NCBI RefSeq assembly: GCF_002901445.1
Contig: NZ_PPPD01000001.1
Coordinates: forward strand, 2,858,501-2,922,500
Reading direction: 5' to 3'
From: Deinococcus koreensis
GTDB taxonomy: Bacteria; Deinococcota; Deinococci; Deinococcales; Deinococcaceae
Length of the DNA stretch: 64,000 bases
Shown: positions 21,884 to 35,223 of the stretch, one piece after another
Position numbering within the stretch: position 1 is the first letter of the stretch
How the letters are laid out: each line of letters begins with the position of its first letter
Made by a program: the position numbers and the translations under genes
The notes under the pieces: model-generated
What the model was told of the DNA's origin: nothing
The model's database searches: none
What the model saw: only the letters and a program-made list of their open reading frames with translations

Positions 21884-22328
21884 AGCAGATGGCGGATGGC
21901 AGAAGGCAAAAGACCGTGTTAGATGCAGGCCAGTTTTTTCCATTCGAGAATCTGGAGGTGTACCACCTGTCCGTCGATTTGGCAGCACAGGTCTACGCGC
22001 TGACCCAGACGCTGCCTGCGGATGAGCGGTTTGGTCTGACCAATCAGCTACGCCGTGCGGCCACGTCTGTTACGCTCAACATCGCCGAGGGCCGGGGAAG
22101 GGGAACGGACAAAGACTGCTGCCGGTTCCTGATGCAGTCTCGCGGCTCTCTCTACGAGGTGGTGAGCGGGCTACATCTCGCCACACGCCTGAAGTTCGTT
22201 TCCGTTGAGGCAACAGCTGCACCCAACGAGCAGGCCCGACTGCTCGCAGCAAAGCTCACGGCCCTGATCAACCGGTTGGGCCACCCATGAGCCACCTGCC
22301 ATCTGCCATTCGCCATCTGCCATCTGCT
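21884..22328. mobile_element. IVS-like cassette with 17-bp inverted ends
   Basis: The left end (21884-21900, AGCAGATGGCGGATGGC) is the inverse of the right end (22312-22328) with one mismatch. The right end extends into further GCCATCTGCC-type copies from about 22291. The 445-bp unit contains one gene, for a four-helix-bundle protein of the family first known from intervening sequences in 23S rRNA. Both neighbouring reading frames use repeat DNA as their first codons. No transposase is present. Confidence 0.6.
21889..22290 (+). CDS. four-helix-bundle protein (23S rRNA IVS / S23 family)
   Basis: This 133-residue, all-helical protein has the family signature: [37 protein letters not shown], and [14 protein letters not shown]. 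Homologues are encoded by intervening sequences in rRNA genes of Leptospira and others, and by DGR Avd proteins; the biochemical role is mostly unknown. The first eight residues come from the left inverted repeat. The gene sits 17 bp after fadN and breaks the fad operon. Confidence 0.85.
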   Translation: MADGRRQKTVLDAGQFFPFENLEVYHLSVDLAAQVYALTQTLPADERFGLTNQLRRAATSVTLNIAEGRGRGTDKDCCRFLMQSRGSLYEVVSGLHLATRLKFVSVEATAAPNEQARLLAAKLTALINRLGHP

Positions 22329-23492
22329 CTGGCCCGCCTCCAGACCATCCGCAAACGCCGCGCCCTCGCGTGGGGAGCGTTGGCGTATGCCGGGATCGTC
22401 TTCGCGGGAGCATTTCTAGGGGCGGAGATCACCCTGCGGTCTAAGACCAAATGGGTGAAGGGCGTCTTCGTGCCCATCGGTCGGCGCGGCAACGACATCT
22501 TCCTGCCGGCAGGCGTCGAAACGATGTCACGCGGGGTGGTCGGCATCGTGCCGCTGCTGCCGAACAAGGGCCACGCCGTCCTGGGGCCGCAGAGGCTGGC
22601 GGGCACGCTGGTCAGGCGACCCGTCTTGCAGGAGCGCGGCGTGCTGCCCAACGGCGCGCTGGCCTGGGTGTCCACCTTCGTCTACAACGGCACGCCCCAG
22701 CAGCTCGGCATCGATTTCGAGCACACGGTGGTTCAGACCCCGGTGGGCGAGATGCCCGCCTGGCACGTCCCGCCGCGCAAAGGTGACAGTGACGCCATCG
22801 CCATCGTCATCCACGGGCACGGGGGGCAGCGGGCGCAGGCGCTGCGGATGCTGCCGGCGCTGATGCGCTCGGGTGTGGGCTCGCTGTTCGTCACCTTCCG
22901 CAACGCCTTCGGGGCGCCCCGGGTCGGCAAGGGCTACCTCGGCCTGGGCGACGTCGAGGCCGAGGACGTGCTGGCCGCCCTGCACTGGGCCAGGGAGGCC
23001 GGCTATAGACGTGCCGTGCTGTACGGCTTCTCGATGGGCGGCAACATCGCCCTGAGCGTGCTGCGCGAGAAGTTCATGCCCTTTCCCATCCCGGTCACGG
23101 GCGTCATGCTCGACTGCCCGGCGCTGGAGTGGCGCGACACCATCCGCTGGCAGGCGCAGCGGTTCGGGCTGCCGAAGCTGCTGGCGCGGCACGTCGGCCG
23201 CTTTACCGAGTACATCGTGACCCGCCGATCCGGGCAGGACTTCGATGTGGTCGACCAGCTGGCCGCCGCGCCGGGCTTCAAGGTGCCCATTTTGCTGTGG
23301 CACGGCACGCGCGACCGTACCATTCCCATACGCCAGTCCGACGCCCTGGCCGCTGCCCGCCCCGACCTGGTGGAGTACCACCGCATTGAAGGTGGCAAGC
23401 ACATCCGGGTCTGGAACATCGACCCGAAGGGGTACGACCGGGCGCTGGAGGCCTTCATCGAGCGCGTTCTGCCCGGAGTGAACCGTGACTGA
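22287..23492 (+). CDS. alpha/beta hydrolase with N-terminal membrane segment
   Basis: The 401-residue protein has a membrane helix near residues 31-48 ([20 protein letters not shown]). The hydrolase core has [19 protein letters not shown], the nucleophile elbow [13 protein letters not shown], and a late acid and histidine ([29 protein letters not shown]). The place between fadN and fadA suggests acyl or lipid ester hydrolysis, by inference. The first ~14 residues ([14 protein letters not shown]) are encoded by cassette repeat DNA, so the ancestral start may have been different. Confidence 0.85.
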   Translation: MSHLPSAIRHLPSALARLQTIRKRRALAWGALAYAGIVFAGAFLGAEITLRSKTKWVKGVFVPIGRRGNDIFLPAGVETMSRGVVGIVPLLPNKGHAVLGPQRLAGTLVRRPVLQERGVLPNGALAWVSTFVYNGTPQQLGIDFEHTVVQTPVGEMPAWHVPPRKGDSDAIAIVIHGHGGQRAQALRMLPALMRSGVGSLFVTFRNAFGAPRVGKGYLGLGDVEAEDVLAALHWAREAGYRRAVLYGFSMGGNIALSVLREKFMPFPIPVTGVMLDCPALEWRDTIRWQAQRFGLPKLLARHVGRFTEYIVTRRSGQDFDVVDQLAAAPGFKVPILLWHGTRDRTIPIRQSDALAAARPDLVEYHRIEGGKHIRVWNIDPKGYDRALEAFIERVLPGVNRD

Positions 23493-23542
23493 ACCGACCC
23501 CCACCCACCATCAACGATCACCACTCAACAAAGGAGCTTTCC

Positions 23543-24739
<1,197 letters not shown>

Positions 24740-24750
24740 GCGCAGGAATG

Positions 24751-24787
24751 GGGAGGGGGACGGACATGCACAGTCCGTCCCCCTCCC
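24751..24787. terminator. strong hairpin between fadA and convergent lipoprotein gene
   Basis: A 15-bp perfect stem (24751-24765 with 24773-24787) with loop ATGCACA lies between two converging genes. There is no T-run on either side. Confidence 0.65.
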
Positions 24788-24799
24788 GGCGTTTGGGGA

Positions 24800-25426
24800 T
24801 CAGCGCGTCAGGAACGCCTTTGCCGCCTGCTTCAGCGTCGTAGAGCTGGATTTCATGGCCTGGAGGTTCACCGTCTGCTGGGCCATCGCCTGAGCGGCCA
24901 TCGTCCGCGCCTGAACCCTGGCCTGTGCCAGCGCTGTAGCGTTGGTCGGCACCACGGCCGAAGTCTGCAGCAGCGCGACCACTACAGCCGTCGTCGGGGT
25001 GCCGGCGGCGTCCAGGATGGCGCCGGTGCCTGAGAAAGCCGCCTTGCCCTCATAGGTGCCCATAGTGTTGTCGCTGTCCAGGCCGAGGAAATACAGGGCG
25101 ACGTTGTTGACATCCGTGTCGACCGTGAAGGCCGTTTCCAGCTTCCCGGCCGCGCTGATCGGCCCCATGATGGAATAGCCCAGTCGCGTCTTGGCTGCAT
25201 TCTGGTACGTGCCGAAGGCGGCAGTTCGTCCCTCGTTCGTGTCCTGCTCGGAGAAAACAACTGCTCCCGAATCGACGACGTTTCCGGAGGCGTCGCCCAG
25301 TGCCCAGCCCCAGACGCCCTGGTACAGCGTGGGCTGTGGTTGCGGCTGTGGCTGGGGCGAGGGGTCGCCACCACAGGCGGCGAGGAACAGGACGCAGGTC
25401 AGGGCAGGCAGGAGGAGTTTGCTCAC
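24800..25426 (-). CDS. hypothetical lipoprotein
   Basis: The 208 residues start with a clear lipoprotein signal (LLPALTCVLFLAACGG), then a PQPQPQP linker and an unrecognised globular part ending with an Ala/Gln-rich helix (ARVQARTMAAQAMAQQTVNL). It was probably identified only within Deinococcus. The start is GTG, set by the TAGAGT box six bases upstream. Confidence 0.75.
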   Translation of the reverse strand: MSKLLLPALTCVLFLAACGGDPSPQPQPQPQPTLYQGVWGWALGDASGNVVDSGAVVFSEQDTNEGRTAAFGTYQNAAKTRLGYSIMGPISAAGKLETAFTVDTDVNNVALYFLGLDSDNTMGTYEGKAAFSGTGAILDAAGTPTTAVVVALLQTSAVVPTNATALAQARVQARTMAAQAMAQQTVNLQAMKSSSTTLKQAAKAFLTR

Positions 25427-25432
25427 ACTTCC

Positions 25433-25438
25433 ACTCTA
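25433..25438 (-). promoter_or_regulatory. -10 box, leaderless GTG
   Basis: TAGAGT six bases before the GTG at 25426. Confidence 0.55.
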
Positions 25439-25511
25439 GGGGTTCCAGCCCGGCGGCAGTGCCCTGACCGGGCACGTTCCCCCCATATGCCCCCAATCGC
25501 CATTTCGGGCC

Positions 25512-28298
<2,787 letters not shown>

Positions 28299-28449
28299 GG
28301 AACCTCCAGGGGGCTAAAACGGAAATGTGATGGACGGGATGAGCGAGCTTCAGGGTAACGCCCCCCTGGAGATCTGGTTGAACGTCGGCCCACGATTGTC
28401 TGGAGCCGACCCATGGGTTATGAGTGTGAAGTGCGGTTGGGTCGCGTGA

Positions 28450-28584
28450 ACCCCTCCGCCCCTGCGGGGCACCTCCCCTCAAAGGGAGGCAAGGAGAAGC
28501 ACGGCTGGCACGCCCTTCCTGGCTCCCCTCGAGGGGAGCTGGCGCCGAAGGCGACTGGCTGGTACAGCTGCGAAGCAGAGGGGT
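28450..28584. repeat. 135-bp MITE-like palindromic element
   Basis: The ends form 10-bp inverted repeats with one mismatch (ACCCCTCCGC at 28450 and GCAGAGGGGT at 28575). Inside are CCCCTGCGGGG, a CCTCCCC/GGGAGG hairpin, the perfect 18-bp palindrome GCTCCCCTCGAGGGGAGC (28522-28539), and CTGCGAAGCAG. There is no ORF of its own. The architecture fits a dispersed non-autonomous element. Confidence 0.6.
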
Positions 28585-28644
28585 CGTCCGCCGCGCAACC
28601 GAATCCCCCCCGTCCAGACCCTCCCCCCACCCGCCCAGGTGCGC

Positions 28645-28650
28645 TAGCCT
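28645..28650 (+). promoter_or_regulatory. -10 box, leaderless
   Basis: TAGCCT seven bases before the ATG at 28658. Confidence 0.55.
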
Positions 28651-28657
28651 CGCCCCC

Positions 28658-29860
28658 ATGTCTGCCCCCGTTCCTGCCCGCTCCCGCCTGCGCCTGCGCC
28701 TGTCTCCGGCGGCAGAACTGCACGTGCGCGGTGGGCATCCCTGGGTCTACGAATCGAGCGTGCGCGATCAGAACCGCGAGGGCGACGCGGGCGAACTGGC
28801 CGTGGTCTACGACCGCCGCGACCGCTTCCTGGCCATCGGCCTGTACGATCCGCATTCACCGCTGCGGGTGCGCGTGCTGCACACCGGAGCGCCCGCCACC
28901 CTGGACGACGCGTGGTGGGGGGAGCGTCTGGACGCCGCCCTGCGCCTGCGTGCCCCGCTGTTCGGCGCCGATACCGACGGCTACCGGGTAGTGAACGGCG
29001 AGTCCGACGGCTGGCCGGGGCTAGTGATCGACCGCTACGCCCATGTGCTGGTCTTGAAGCTCTACACCGCCGCGTGGTTTCCGCATCTGGAGCGCGTGCT
29101 GAAACTACTGGAGGAACGCTTCCTGGACTCCTCGGTGGTGCTGCGCCTGAGCCGCAATATCCAGACCCACGCGGCCCAGGCGGGGCTGCACGACGGTCAG
29201 GTGCTGGCGGGGCACGTCGACGACGCGCCCGTGGTCTTCCACGAGACCGGCCTGGCCTTCGAGGCCGAGGTGCGGCGCGGCCAGAAGACCGGGTTTTTTC
29301 TGGATCAGCGCGAGAACCGCCGCCGGGTGGAGCGGCTGGCACGCGGGCGGCGCGTGCTCAATGCCTTCTCCTTTTCCGGGGGTTTCTCGCTGTACGCCGC
29401 GCGGGGCGGGGCCACCGAGGTTGTCAGTCTCGATCTCAGCGCCCACGCTCTGAACAGTGCCGCGCGCAACTACGCCCTGAATCCTAAGCTCACGGCGCCC
29501 CACGAAACCATCCAGGCGGATGTCTTCGACTGGCTGACCCACACCGGGCGGGCGTTCGATCTGATCGTGCTCGATCCGCCCTCGCTGGCACGGCGGGAGA
29601 CCGAGAGGGCGGGCGCCATCCGGGCCTACGGCAAGCTGGCCGCCGACGCCACCTCGCGCCTCGCGCCCGGCGGCATCCTGGTCAGCGGGTCATGCTCCGC
29701 GCATGTCAGCGCCGACGAGTTCTGGGACGCCGTGCGGGACGCGGCCACACAGAGCGGCCGCCCGTGGAAGGAACTGGCGACCACCCGCCACGCGCCGGAT
29801 CACCACGCCAGTTTCGCGGAGGCGGAGTACCTCAAGGCGATCTATCTCCAGTTGGAGTGA
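28658..29860 (+). CDS. class I SAM-dependent rRNA methyltransferase with PUA domain (RlmI-like)
   Basis: The 400 residues begin with a PUA-type RNA-binding domain ([31 protein letters not shown]). An RNA-contact region follows ([20 protein letters not shown]), then a Rossmann methyltransferase core with [33 protein letters not shown] and the DPPSLA motif. A catalytic-type cysteine occurs in [11 protein letters not shown]. The fold and order match RlmI-like 23S rRNA cytosine-C5 methyltransferases. The exact target base cannot be read from sequence. Confidence 0.9.
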   Translation: MSAPVPARSRLRLRLSPAAELHVRGGHPWVYESSVRDQNREGDAGELAVVYDRRDRFLAIGLYDPHSPLRVRVLHTGAPATLDDAWWGERLDAALRLRAPLFGADTDGYRVVNGESDGWPGLVIDRYAHVLVLKLYTAAWFPHLERVLKLLEERFLDSSVVLRLSRNIQTHAAQAGLHDGQVLAGHVDDAPVVFHETGLAFEAEVRRGQKTGFFLDQRENRRRVERLARGRRVLNAFSFSGGFSLYAARGGATEVVSLDLSAHALNSAARNYALNPKLTAPHETIQADVFDWLTHTGRAFDLIVLDPPSLARRETERAGAIRAYGKLAADATSRLAPGGILVSGSCSAHVSADEFWDAVRDAATQSGRPWKELATTRHAPDHHASFAEAEYLKAIYLQLE

Positions 29861-29873
29861 GAGGCCGGCCCGC

Positions 29874-29894
29874 TGTTACGTCCCTGGCGTAACA
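29874..29894. promoter_or_regulatory. palindromic operator candidate on the dinB promoter
   Basis: TGTTACG, seven bases, CGTAACA: a perfect 7-bp inverted repeat. Its right arm overlaps the TAACAT -10 box (29890-29895) of dinB, so a bound dimer would block the promoter. Confidence 0.55.
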
Positions 29895-29895
29895 T
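29890..29895 (+). promoter_or_regulatory. -10 box of dinB, leaderless GTG
   Basis: TAACAT six bases before the GTG at 29902. Confidence 0.6.
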
Positions 29896-29901
29896 GGCCC
29901 T

Positions 29902-30999
29902 GTGTCGGCCCCGACCCGCAAGATCATCCACATCGACATGGACGCCTTCTATGCGTCCGTCGAGCAGCGCGACGATCCTGGGCTGCGCGGCGTGCCACTC
30001 GCCGTCGCCTGGGGCGGCAAGCGCAGTGTGGTGCTCACGGCTTCCTACGAGGCGCGGCCCTTCGGCGTGCGCTCGGCCATGCCGCTGCACTGGGCGCTGG
30101 AGCGCTGCCCGGGGCTGCGGGTGGTGCCGCCCCGCTTCGAGGCGTACCGCGAGGTCAGCCATCAGATCCGCGCCGTGTTCGCACGGTATACGGGGCTCGT
30201 CGAACCGCTCTCGCTGGACGAGGCGTATCTGGACGTCAGCCAGCCGCTCCAGGGCGGCCCCAGCGCGACCCGTATCGCGGGGGCGATCAAGGCGGACATC
30301 CGCGCCGAGACCGGCCTGAGCGCCACGGCCGGCGTGAGCGTCAACAAATTCCTCGCCAAGCTCGCCAGCGGCATGAACAAGCCCGACGGCCTGACCGTGC
30401 TGCTGCCGGGGCAGGTGGACGCCCTGCTGGCCGGACTGCCGGTGGGCGACTTTCACGGCATCGGCCCCGTGACCGCCGGGAAACTCTCGGCGCTGGGCAT
30501 CCACACGGGCGCCGACCTGCGGGCCACGCCACCCGCGCAGCTGAGCGCCCTGTTCGGCCGGGTGGGCGAGCATTTCTGGCGCATCGCGCATGGCCTGGAT
30601 GACCGGCCTGTGGAGGCGAACCGCCCGAACAAGAGCATCGGCGCCGAGGAGACCTACAGCGACGATCTGCGCGAGGTCTCGGCTGTGCAAGGGCGCCTGC
30701 CGGTGCTGGCCGAGGCCGTGCAGCGGCGCCTGGAGCGCGCCGGGCTGGCCGGGCATACCTTGGTGCTGAAGCTGAAGTTCGACGACCGCAGGGTCCTCAC
30801 GCGGCGGGTCACGGTGCCGATGCCCGTCCACGAGGGTGCCGATCTCGTCCGCGCGGTGACGCCCCTGCTGAGCGCCGATCTGCTCGCGGGCCGGGGTGTG
30901 CGCCTGGCGGGCATCACGGCGGCAGGCCTGTGCCCGGTGGGGGAGGTGCCCGCCCAGCCGTCGCTGTTTGCGGAACTGGGGGGCCATCCATCGGGCTGA
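29902..30999 (+). CDS. dinB: DNA polymerase IV (Y-family)
   Basis: The 365-residue Y-family polymerase has IIHIDMDAFYASVEQRDDP at the start (first metal-binding Asp) and SLDEAYLDVS (catalytic Asp-Glu). It also has GVSVNKFLAKLASGMNKPDG, a helix-hairpin-helix region (FHGIGPVTAGKLSALGI) and a little-finger domain (KSIGAEETYSDDL). There is no clear C-terminal beta-clamp peptide beyond QPSLFAELG, which is a plausible clamp-binding motif. It copies past DNA lesions. The GTG start is set by TAACAT. Confidence 0.95.
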   Translation: MSAPTRKIIHIDMDAFYASVEQRDDPGLRGVPLAVAWGGKRSVVLTASYEARPFGVRSAMPLHWALERCPGLRVVPPRFEAYREVSHQIRAVFARYTGLVEPLSLDEAYLDVSQPLQGGPSATRIAGAIKADIRAETGLSATAGVSVNKFLAKLASGMNKPDGLTVLLPGQVDALLAGLPVGDFHGIGPVTAGKLSALGIHTGADLRATPPAQLSALFGRVGEHFWRIAHGLDDRPVEANRPNKSIGAEETYSDDLREVSAVQGRLPVLAEAVQRRLERAGLAGHTLVLKLKFDDRRVLTRRVTVPMPVHEGADLVRAVTPLLSADLLAGRGVRLAGITAAGLCPVGEVPAQPSLFAELGGHPSG

Positions 31000-31014
31000 G
31001 ACTCTGAGTGTTCC

Positions 31015-32043
31015 TCAACCCCCCGTCAGTCCCGAATGCAGGCGCTCCAGATCGGCCTCGGCACTCAGTAGCGCCGGCAGCGAATACCGCGTCATCATCT
31101 CCAGCGCGTGCTCGTCCTGATCCGGGCGGGTGTTCTCGCGCAGCACCCAGCCGATGTCCACGGCGAGGTCTTCCAGCGGGCGGCGGCAGAGGTAGAAGCC
31201 CAGCAGGTCGGGGTTAGGCGTGAAGGCCCGGCCCAGACCGTCCCGATACGCGGGCAGCACCTCCGGTAACTGAGCGTGCAACATCCACAGATCATGTTCC
31301 GGCGGGGCCAGGCGGGCGGTCTCCCAGTCGACGATCCACAGCTCGCCCGCCGCGTCCTTCATCACGTTGCCCCCGTGGGCGTCGGTGTGGCAGACGACCA
31401 GGGGAGCGGGGTGTGAGCGGGCCGCCGCCTGGAAGCGCCGGGCGCGCTCCAGCAGCCCTTCTATCGCGGCTATGTGCGGCCGCAACAGCTCGCGCAGCGC
31501 CTGCACGCCGGGCCGTGTGTCGTGCGGCGTCTGGGTGAGATGCTGCAGGTCGCTCTGCAGGGCTGTCTCGAAGGGCAGGCCGAAGTCCTCAGGCGCCACC
31601 GGCAGGTGGGGCGCGGCGGCGGTGATGGTCGCCGTGCCCGCGTGCAGGCGCCCGAGCAGCCCCGCGACCTCGTGCCCATATGCGTCCCACTCGCCCGACA
31701 GGTTCGCGGCGTCGATGCAGTCGTACGCGAAGACCGCGTGGCCGTCCAGATTGGCCATGAACCCTCCATCTCGTGCGGGAATCGGCCGATTCACCCGTGG
31801 CAGGATGGCCGCTCCGCGCAGCACGTTCAGCAGCGGCACCTCGGCGCTTGCCCGAGCGGTGGTCTCTCTTCCGAAGGGGGTGTCGGGCAGGACTTTCAGG
31901 AAGGCGCGGCCACTCGGCCCGTCCACCCGGTAGGCGGGCGCCGTGCCGTCCGGGATGAACGTCAGGCTCCGCGCGTCCAGCCCGAACGCTGAGCGCGTCC
32001 GCTCCAGCAGGGCGGCGTGGGACAGGGGCGGCTCGGTGCTCAT
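31015..32043 (-). CDS. APH-family phosphotransferase, substrate unknown
   Basis: The 342-residue protein has a kinase-like fold of the aminoglycoside/choline phosphotransferase superfamily. The catalytic loop is VVCHTDAHGGNVM (HxDxxxxN) and the metal-binding motif is WIVDWETARLAPPEHDLWML. The N-lobe has GRAFLKVLPDTPFGRET with the ATP-binding Lys. Closest in look are spectinomycin/homoserine-type kinases. It lies 59 bp after pgi on the same strand, suggesting co-transcription and perhaps a sugar substrate rather than an antibiotic. ATG 32082 is an alternative start. Confidence 0.82.
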   Translation of the reverse strand: MSTEPPLSHAALLERTRSAFGLDARSLTFIPDGTAPAYRVDGPSGRAFLKVLPDTPFGRETTARASAEVPLLNVLRGAAILPRVNRPIPARDGGFMANLDGHAVFAYDCIDAANLSGEWDAYGHEVAGLLGRLHAGTATITAAAPHLPVAPEDFGLPFETALQSDLQHLTQTPHDTRPGVQALRELLRPHIAAIEGLLERARRFQAAARSHPAPLVVCHTDAHGGNVMKDAAGELWIVDWETARLAPPEHDLWMLHAQLPEVLPAYRDGLGRAFTPNPDLLGFYLCRRPLEDLAVDIGWVLRENTRPDQDEHALEMMTRYSLPALLSAEADLERLHSGLTGG

Positions 32044-32102
32044 GGGCGTGGATGATCGTTGACGGTGAACAGCTTCCCTCATCTCCCAACGACCATCCAG
32101 CA

Positions 32103-33737
32103 CTACCTCCGCTCCCGGTAGCGCCGGATCAGCGCGTTCGTCGAGCTGTCGTGCTCCAGTTCCGGCTCGGCGGCGCCCAGCTCGGGCACGATCCGGCTCG
32201 CCAGCACCTTGCCCAGCTCCACCCCCCACTGGTCGAAGGAGTTGATGTTCCACACGGCCCCCTGCACGAAGACCTTGTGCTCGTACAGGGCGATCAGGGC
32301 GCCCAGCGTGCGCGGGGTCAGGCGGTCGGCCAGGAGGGTGTTGGTGGGGCGGTTGCCCTCGAAGACCCGGTGCGGGGCCAGTTCGGCGTCCACTCCCTCG
32401 GCGAGCACCTGCTCCAGCGTCTTGCCGAAGGCCAGGGCCTCGGTCTGCGCGAAGACGTTCGCCATCAGCAGGTCGTGGTGCGGGGCGCCGCCCTCCAGGG
32501 GCAGCGGGTTGAGGGTCTGACAGAAGCCGATGAAGTCGCAGGGGATCAGCTTGGTGCCCTGGTGGATGAGCTGGTAGAAGGCGTGCTGCCCGTTGGTGCC
32601 GGGCTGGCCCCAGATGACCGGCCCGGTCTGGTAGTCCACCAGCTGGCCCTCCAACGTGACGTGCTTGCCGTTGCTCTCCATGTCGAGCTGCTGCAGGTAG
32701 GCCGGGAAGTACGCGAGGTACTGGTCGTAGGGCAGCACGGCGTGGCTCTGGGCATCAAAGAAGTTGTTGTACCAGATGCCCAGCATTCCCAGCAGCACCG
32801 GCAGGTTGCGTTCCAGCGGCGCCGTCCGGAAATGCTCGTCCATGTCGTGGAAGCCGGCCAGCAGCTCGCGGAAGCCCTCCGGCCCCACCGCCAGCATCAG
32901 GCTCAGGCCGATGGCAGAGTCCAGCGAGTAGCGCCCCCCCACCCAGTCCCAGAAGCCGAACATGTTGGCGGGGTCGATGCCGAAGGTCTGCACCGCTCCG
33001 GCGTTGGTCGAGACGGCCACGAAGTGCCGGGCCACCGCCGCGTCGTCCCCCAGCGCCGCGAGCAGCCAGGCGCGGGCACTCCGGGCGTTCGCCATCGTCT
33101 CCTGGGTCGTGAAGGTCTTGGAGGACACGATGAACAGCGTCTCGGCGGGGTCGAGATCGCGGGTCTTCTCGACCAGATCGGTGCCGTCCACGTTCGACAC
33201 GAAGCGCAGGGTCAGCCCCTGCTGGGCGTAGTGCTTCAGCGCCTCGGAGGCCATCACCGGCCCCAGGTCGCTGCCCCCAATGCCGATGTTCACGATGTTC
33301 TTCAGGGGCCGGCCGGTGTGGCCCCGCCACGTGCCGCCGCGTACGCTGTCGGCGAAGGCGGCCATCCGATCCAGCACCTCATGGACATCGGGTACCACGT
33401 TTCGGCCGTCCACCATCACCGAAGCGCCGCGGGGCGCGCGCAGGGCCGTGTGCAGCACCGCGCGGCTCTCGGTGACGTTGATCTTCTCGCCCGCGAACAT
33501 GGCGCCCCGCCGGGTCTCCACACCGGTCTCGCGGGCCAGATCAAGCAGGAGTGTCAGGGTCTGATCCGTCACACGGTTCTTGCTGTAATCCAGATAAAGG
33601 CCGGCGCCCTCGGCGTTCAGGCGCTCGCCACGGGCCGGGTCGGCCGCGAACAGGTCTCTCAGGTTCCACTCACGTGCGTTCTGGACGTGACTGAGCAGGG
33701 CAGTCCAGGCGGCGGTCTCGGTCAGGTTCACGGGCAT
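32103..33737 (-). CDS. pgi: glucose-6-phosphate isomerase
   Basis: Pgi interconverts glucose-6-phosphate and fructose-6-phosphate. The 544-residue length matches the long bacterial type. Signatures are [53 protein letters not shown] (with the active-site region), [10 protein letters not shown] and [17 protein letters not shown] 33737 has GGGAGG upstream. The downstream phosphotransferase gene probably shares its transcript. Confidence 0.97.
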   Translation of the reverse strand: MPVNLTETAAWTALLSHVQNAREWNLRDLFAADPARGERLNAEGAGLYLDYSKNRVTDQTLTLLLDLARETGVETRRGAMFAGEKINVTESRAVLHTALRAPRGASVMVDGRNVVPDVHEVLDRMAAFADSVRGGTWRGHTGRPLKNIVNIGIGGSDLGPVMASEALKHYAQQGLTLRFVSNVDGTDLVEKTRDLDPAETLFIVSSKTFTTQETMANARSARAWLLAALGDDAAVARHFVAVSTNAGAVQTFGIDPANMFGFWDWVGGRYSLDSAIGLSLMLAVGPEGFRELLAGFHDMDEHFRTAPLERNLPVLLGMLGIWYNNFFDAQSHAVLPYDQYLAYFPAYLQQLDMESNGKHVTLEGQLVDYQTGPVIWGQPGTNGQHAFYQLIHQGTKLIPCDFIGFCQTLNPLPLEGGAPHHDLLMANVFAQTEALAFGKTLEQVLAEGVDAELAPHRVFEGNRPTNTLLADRLTPRTLGALIALYEHKVFVQGAVWNINSFDQWGVELGKVLASRIVPELGAAEPELEHDSSTNALIRRYRERR

Positions 33738-33859
33738 CAGGCATTCCTCCCAGGGGGCCGGGTGTGACCCACCCACCCCAAACCCTGCCACCATACCCCC
33801 CCAAGATGGCCCTTGGCTTAACTTGTCCACCCGTGAGAAAGGCGTGCCAGCGCGGCCCC

Positions 33860-33865
33860 TACGCT
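33860..33865 (+). promoter_or_regulatory. -10 box, leaderless
   Basis: TACGCT six bases before the ATG at 33872. Confidence 0.45.
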
Positions 33866-33871
33866 ATGGCC

Positions 33872-34069
33872 ATGCAACGGAAGGTTCCTCTTACGCCCTG
33901 GGAGTCTCGGGGCACCCCCGCTCCCCTGAATCCGGTTCGGCGCCCGGCTGGCCAGGGGGCTCAACGCGCCGCCTACACCCCACAGACGCTGACCTCCGCC
34001 CTGATCGCCGAGGAACAGCGCCAGGTCTTCGCCATCCTGAACCGGCTGCGGCAGGCCCGGCTGCGCTGA
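33872..34069 (+). CDS. small basic protein of unknown function
   Basis: The 65 residues begin MQRKVPLTPWESRGTPAPLN and end with a predicted helix (TLTSALIAEEQRQVFAILNRL). I do not recognise it. Support comes from the correctly spaced TACGCT box and an intrinsic terminator downstream. The frame is open further upstream. Confidence 0.5.
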   Translation: MQRKVPLTPWESRGTPAPLNPVRRPAGQGAQRAAYTPQTLTSALIAEEQRQVFAILNRLRQARLR

Positions 34070-34153
34070 GCCAGGACGACCCACAGGTCAGCGCAGGCAG
34101 GTCAGAGCCGCCCGTCACCAGGCCCGGTACCACCACCCCTACCACCCACAGGA

Positions 34154-34190
34154 GAACCCGGACGAACGAGTGTCCGGGTTCCTTTCTGTC
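34154..34190 (+). terminator. intrinsic terminator
   Basis: GAACCCGGAC (34154-34163) pairs with GTCCGGGTTC (34172-34181), followed by CTTTCTG. Confidence 0.8.
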
Positions 34191-34227
34191 GTGCCGGTGA
34201 TCCGTGCCGGGTGTGCTGTCCCTGCCG

Positions 34228-34956
<729 letters not shown>

Positions 34957-34962
34957 GCCCCC

Positions 34963-34968
34963 AGCATA
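34963..34968 (-). promoter_or_regulatory. -10 box of the TetR gene, leaderless GTG
   Basis: TATGCT six bases before the GTG at 34956. Confidence 0.55.
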
Positions 34969-35146
34969 CCGTGGGGGCTGCTGTCCACGGCACCGCCCAC
35001 CCAGAGCGCACATTCATCTCTCGGGGTGATCGCCCGGTTTGTCCGTTTCCGGGAGCGGCCGGTGCCGGTCGGGTTGCGGGCGGGCGTTTCGCCCCTGCAC
35101 TTCCCACCATACCCCTTTCCTTAAGCAAAGGCTGTGAAGTGTTCGC

Positions 35147-35175
35147 CTGACAGCGGGTGTGGCCTGGCCTAGAGT
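35147..35175 (+). promoter_or_regulatory. promoter of hpf
   Basis: CTGACA (35147-35152), 17-base spacer, TAGAGT (35170-35175), leaving an untranslated leader of about 40 bases. Confidence 0.7.
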
Positions 35176-35223
35176 GAAATCACCAGCGCCGGACAGGTTC
35201 GACTGGGCGGCGCCGGGAAAGGG

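Larger units (their letters stand above)
28299..28657. other. intergenic region dominated by a palindromic repeat element
   Basis: No gene is seen. The right two thirds hold the repeat element listed separately (28450-28584). The left part carries the M16 ribosome binding site, and the far right carries the -10 box of the methyltransferase gene. Confidence 0.7.
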
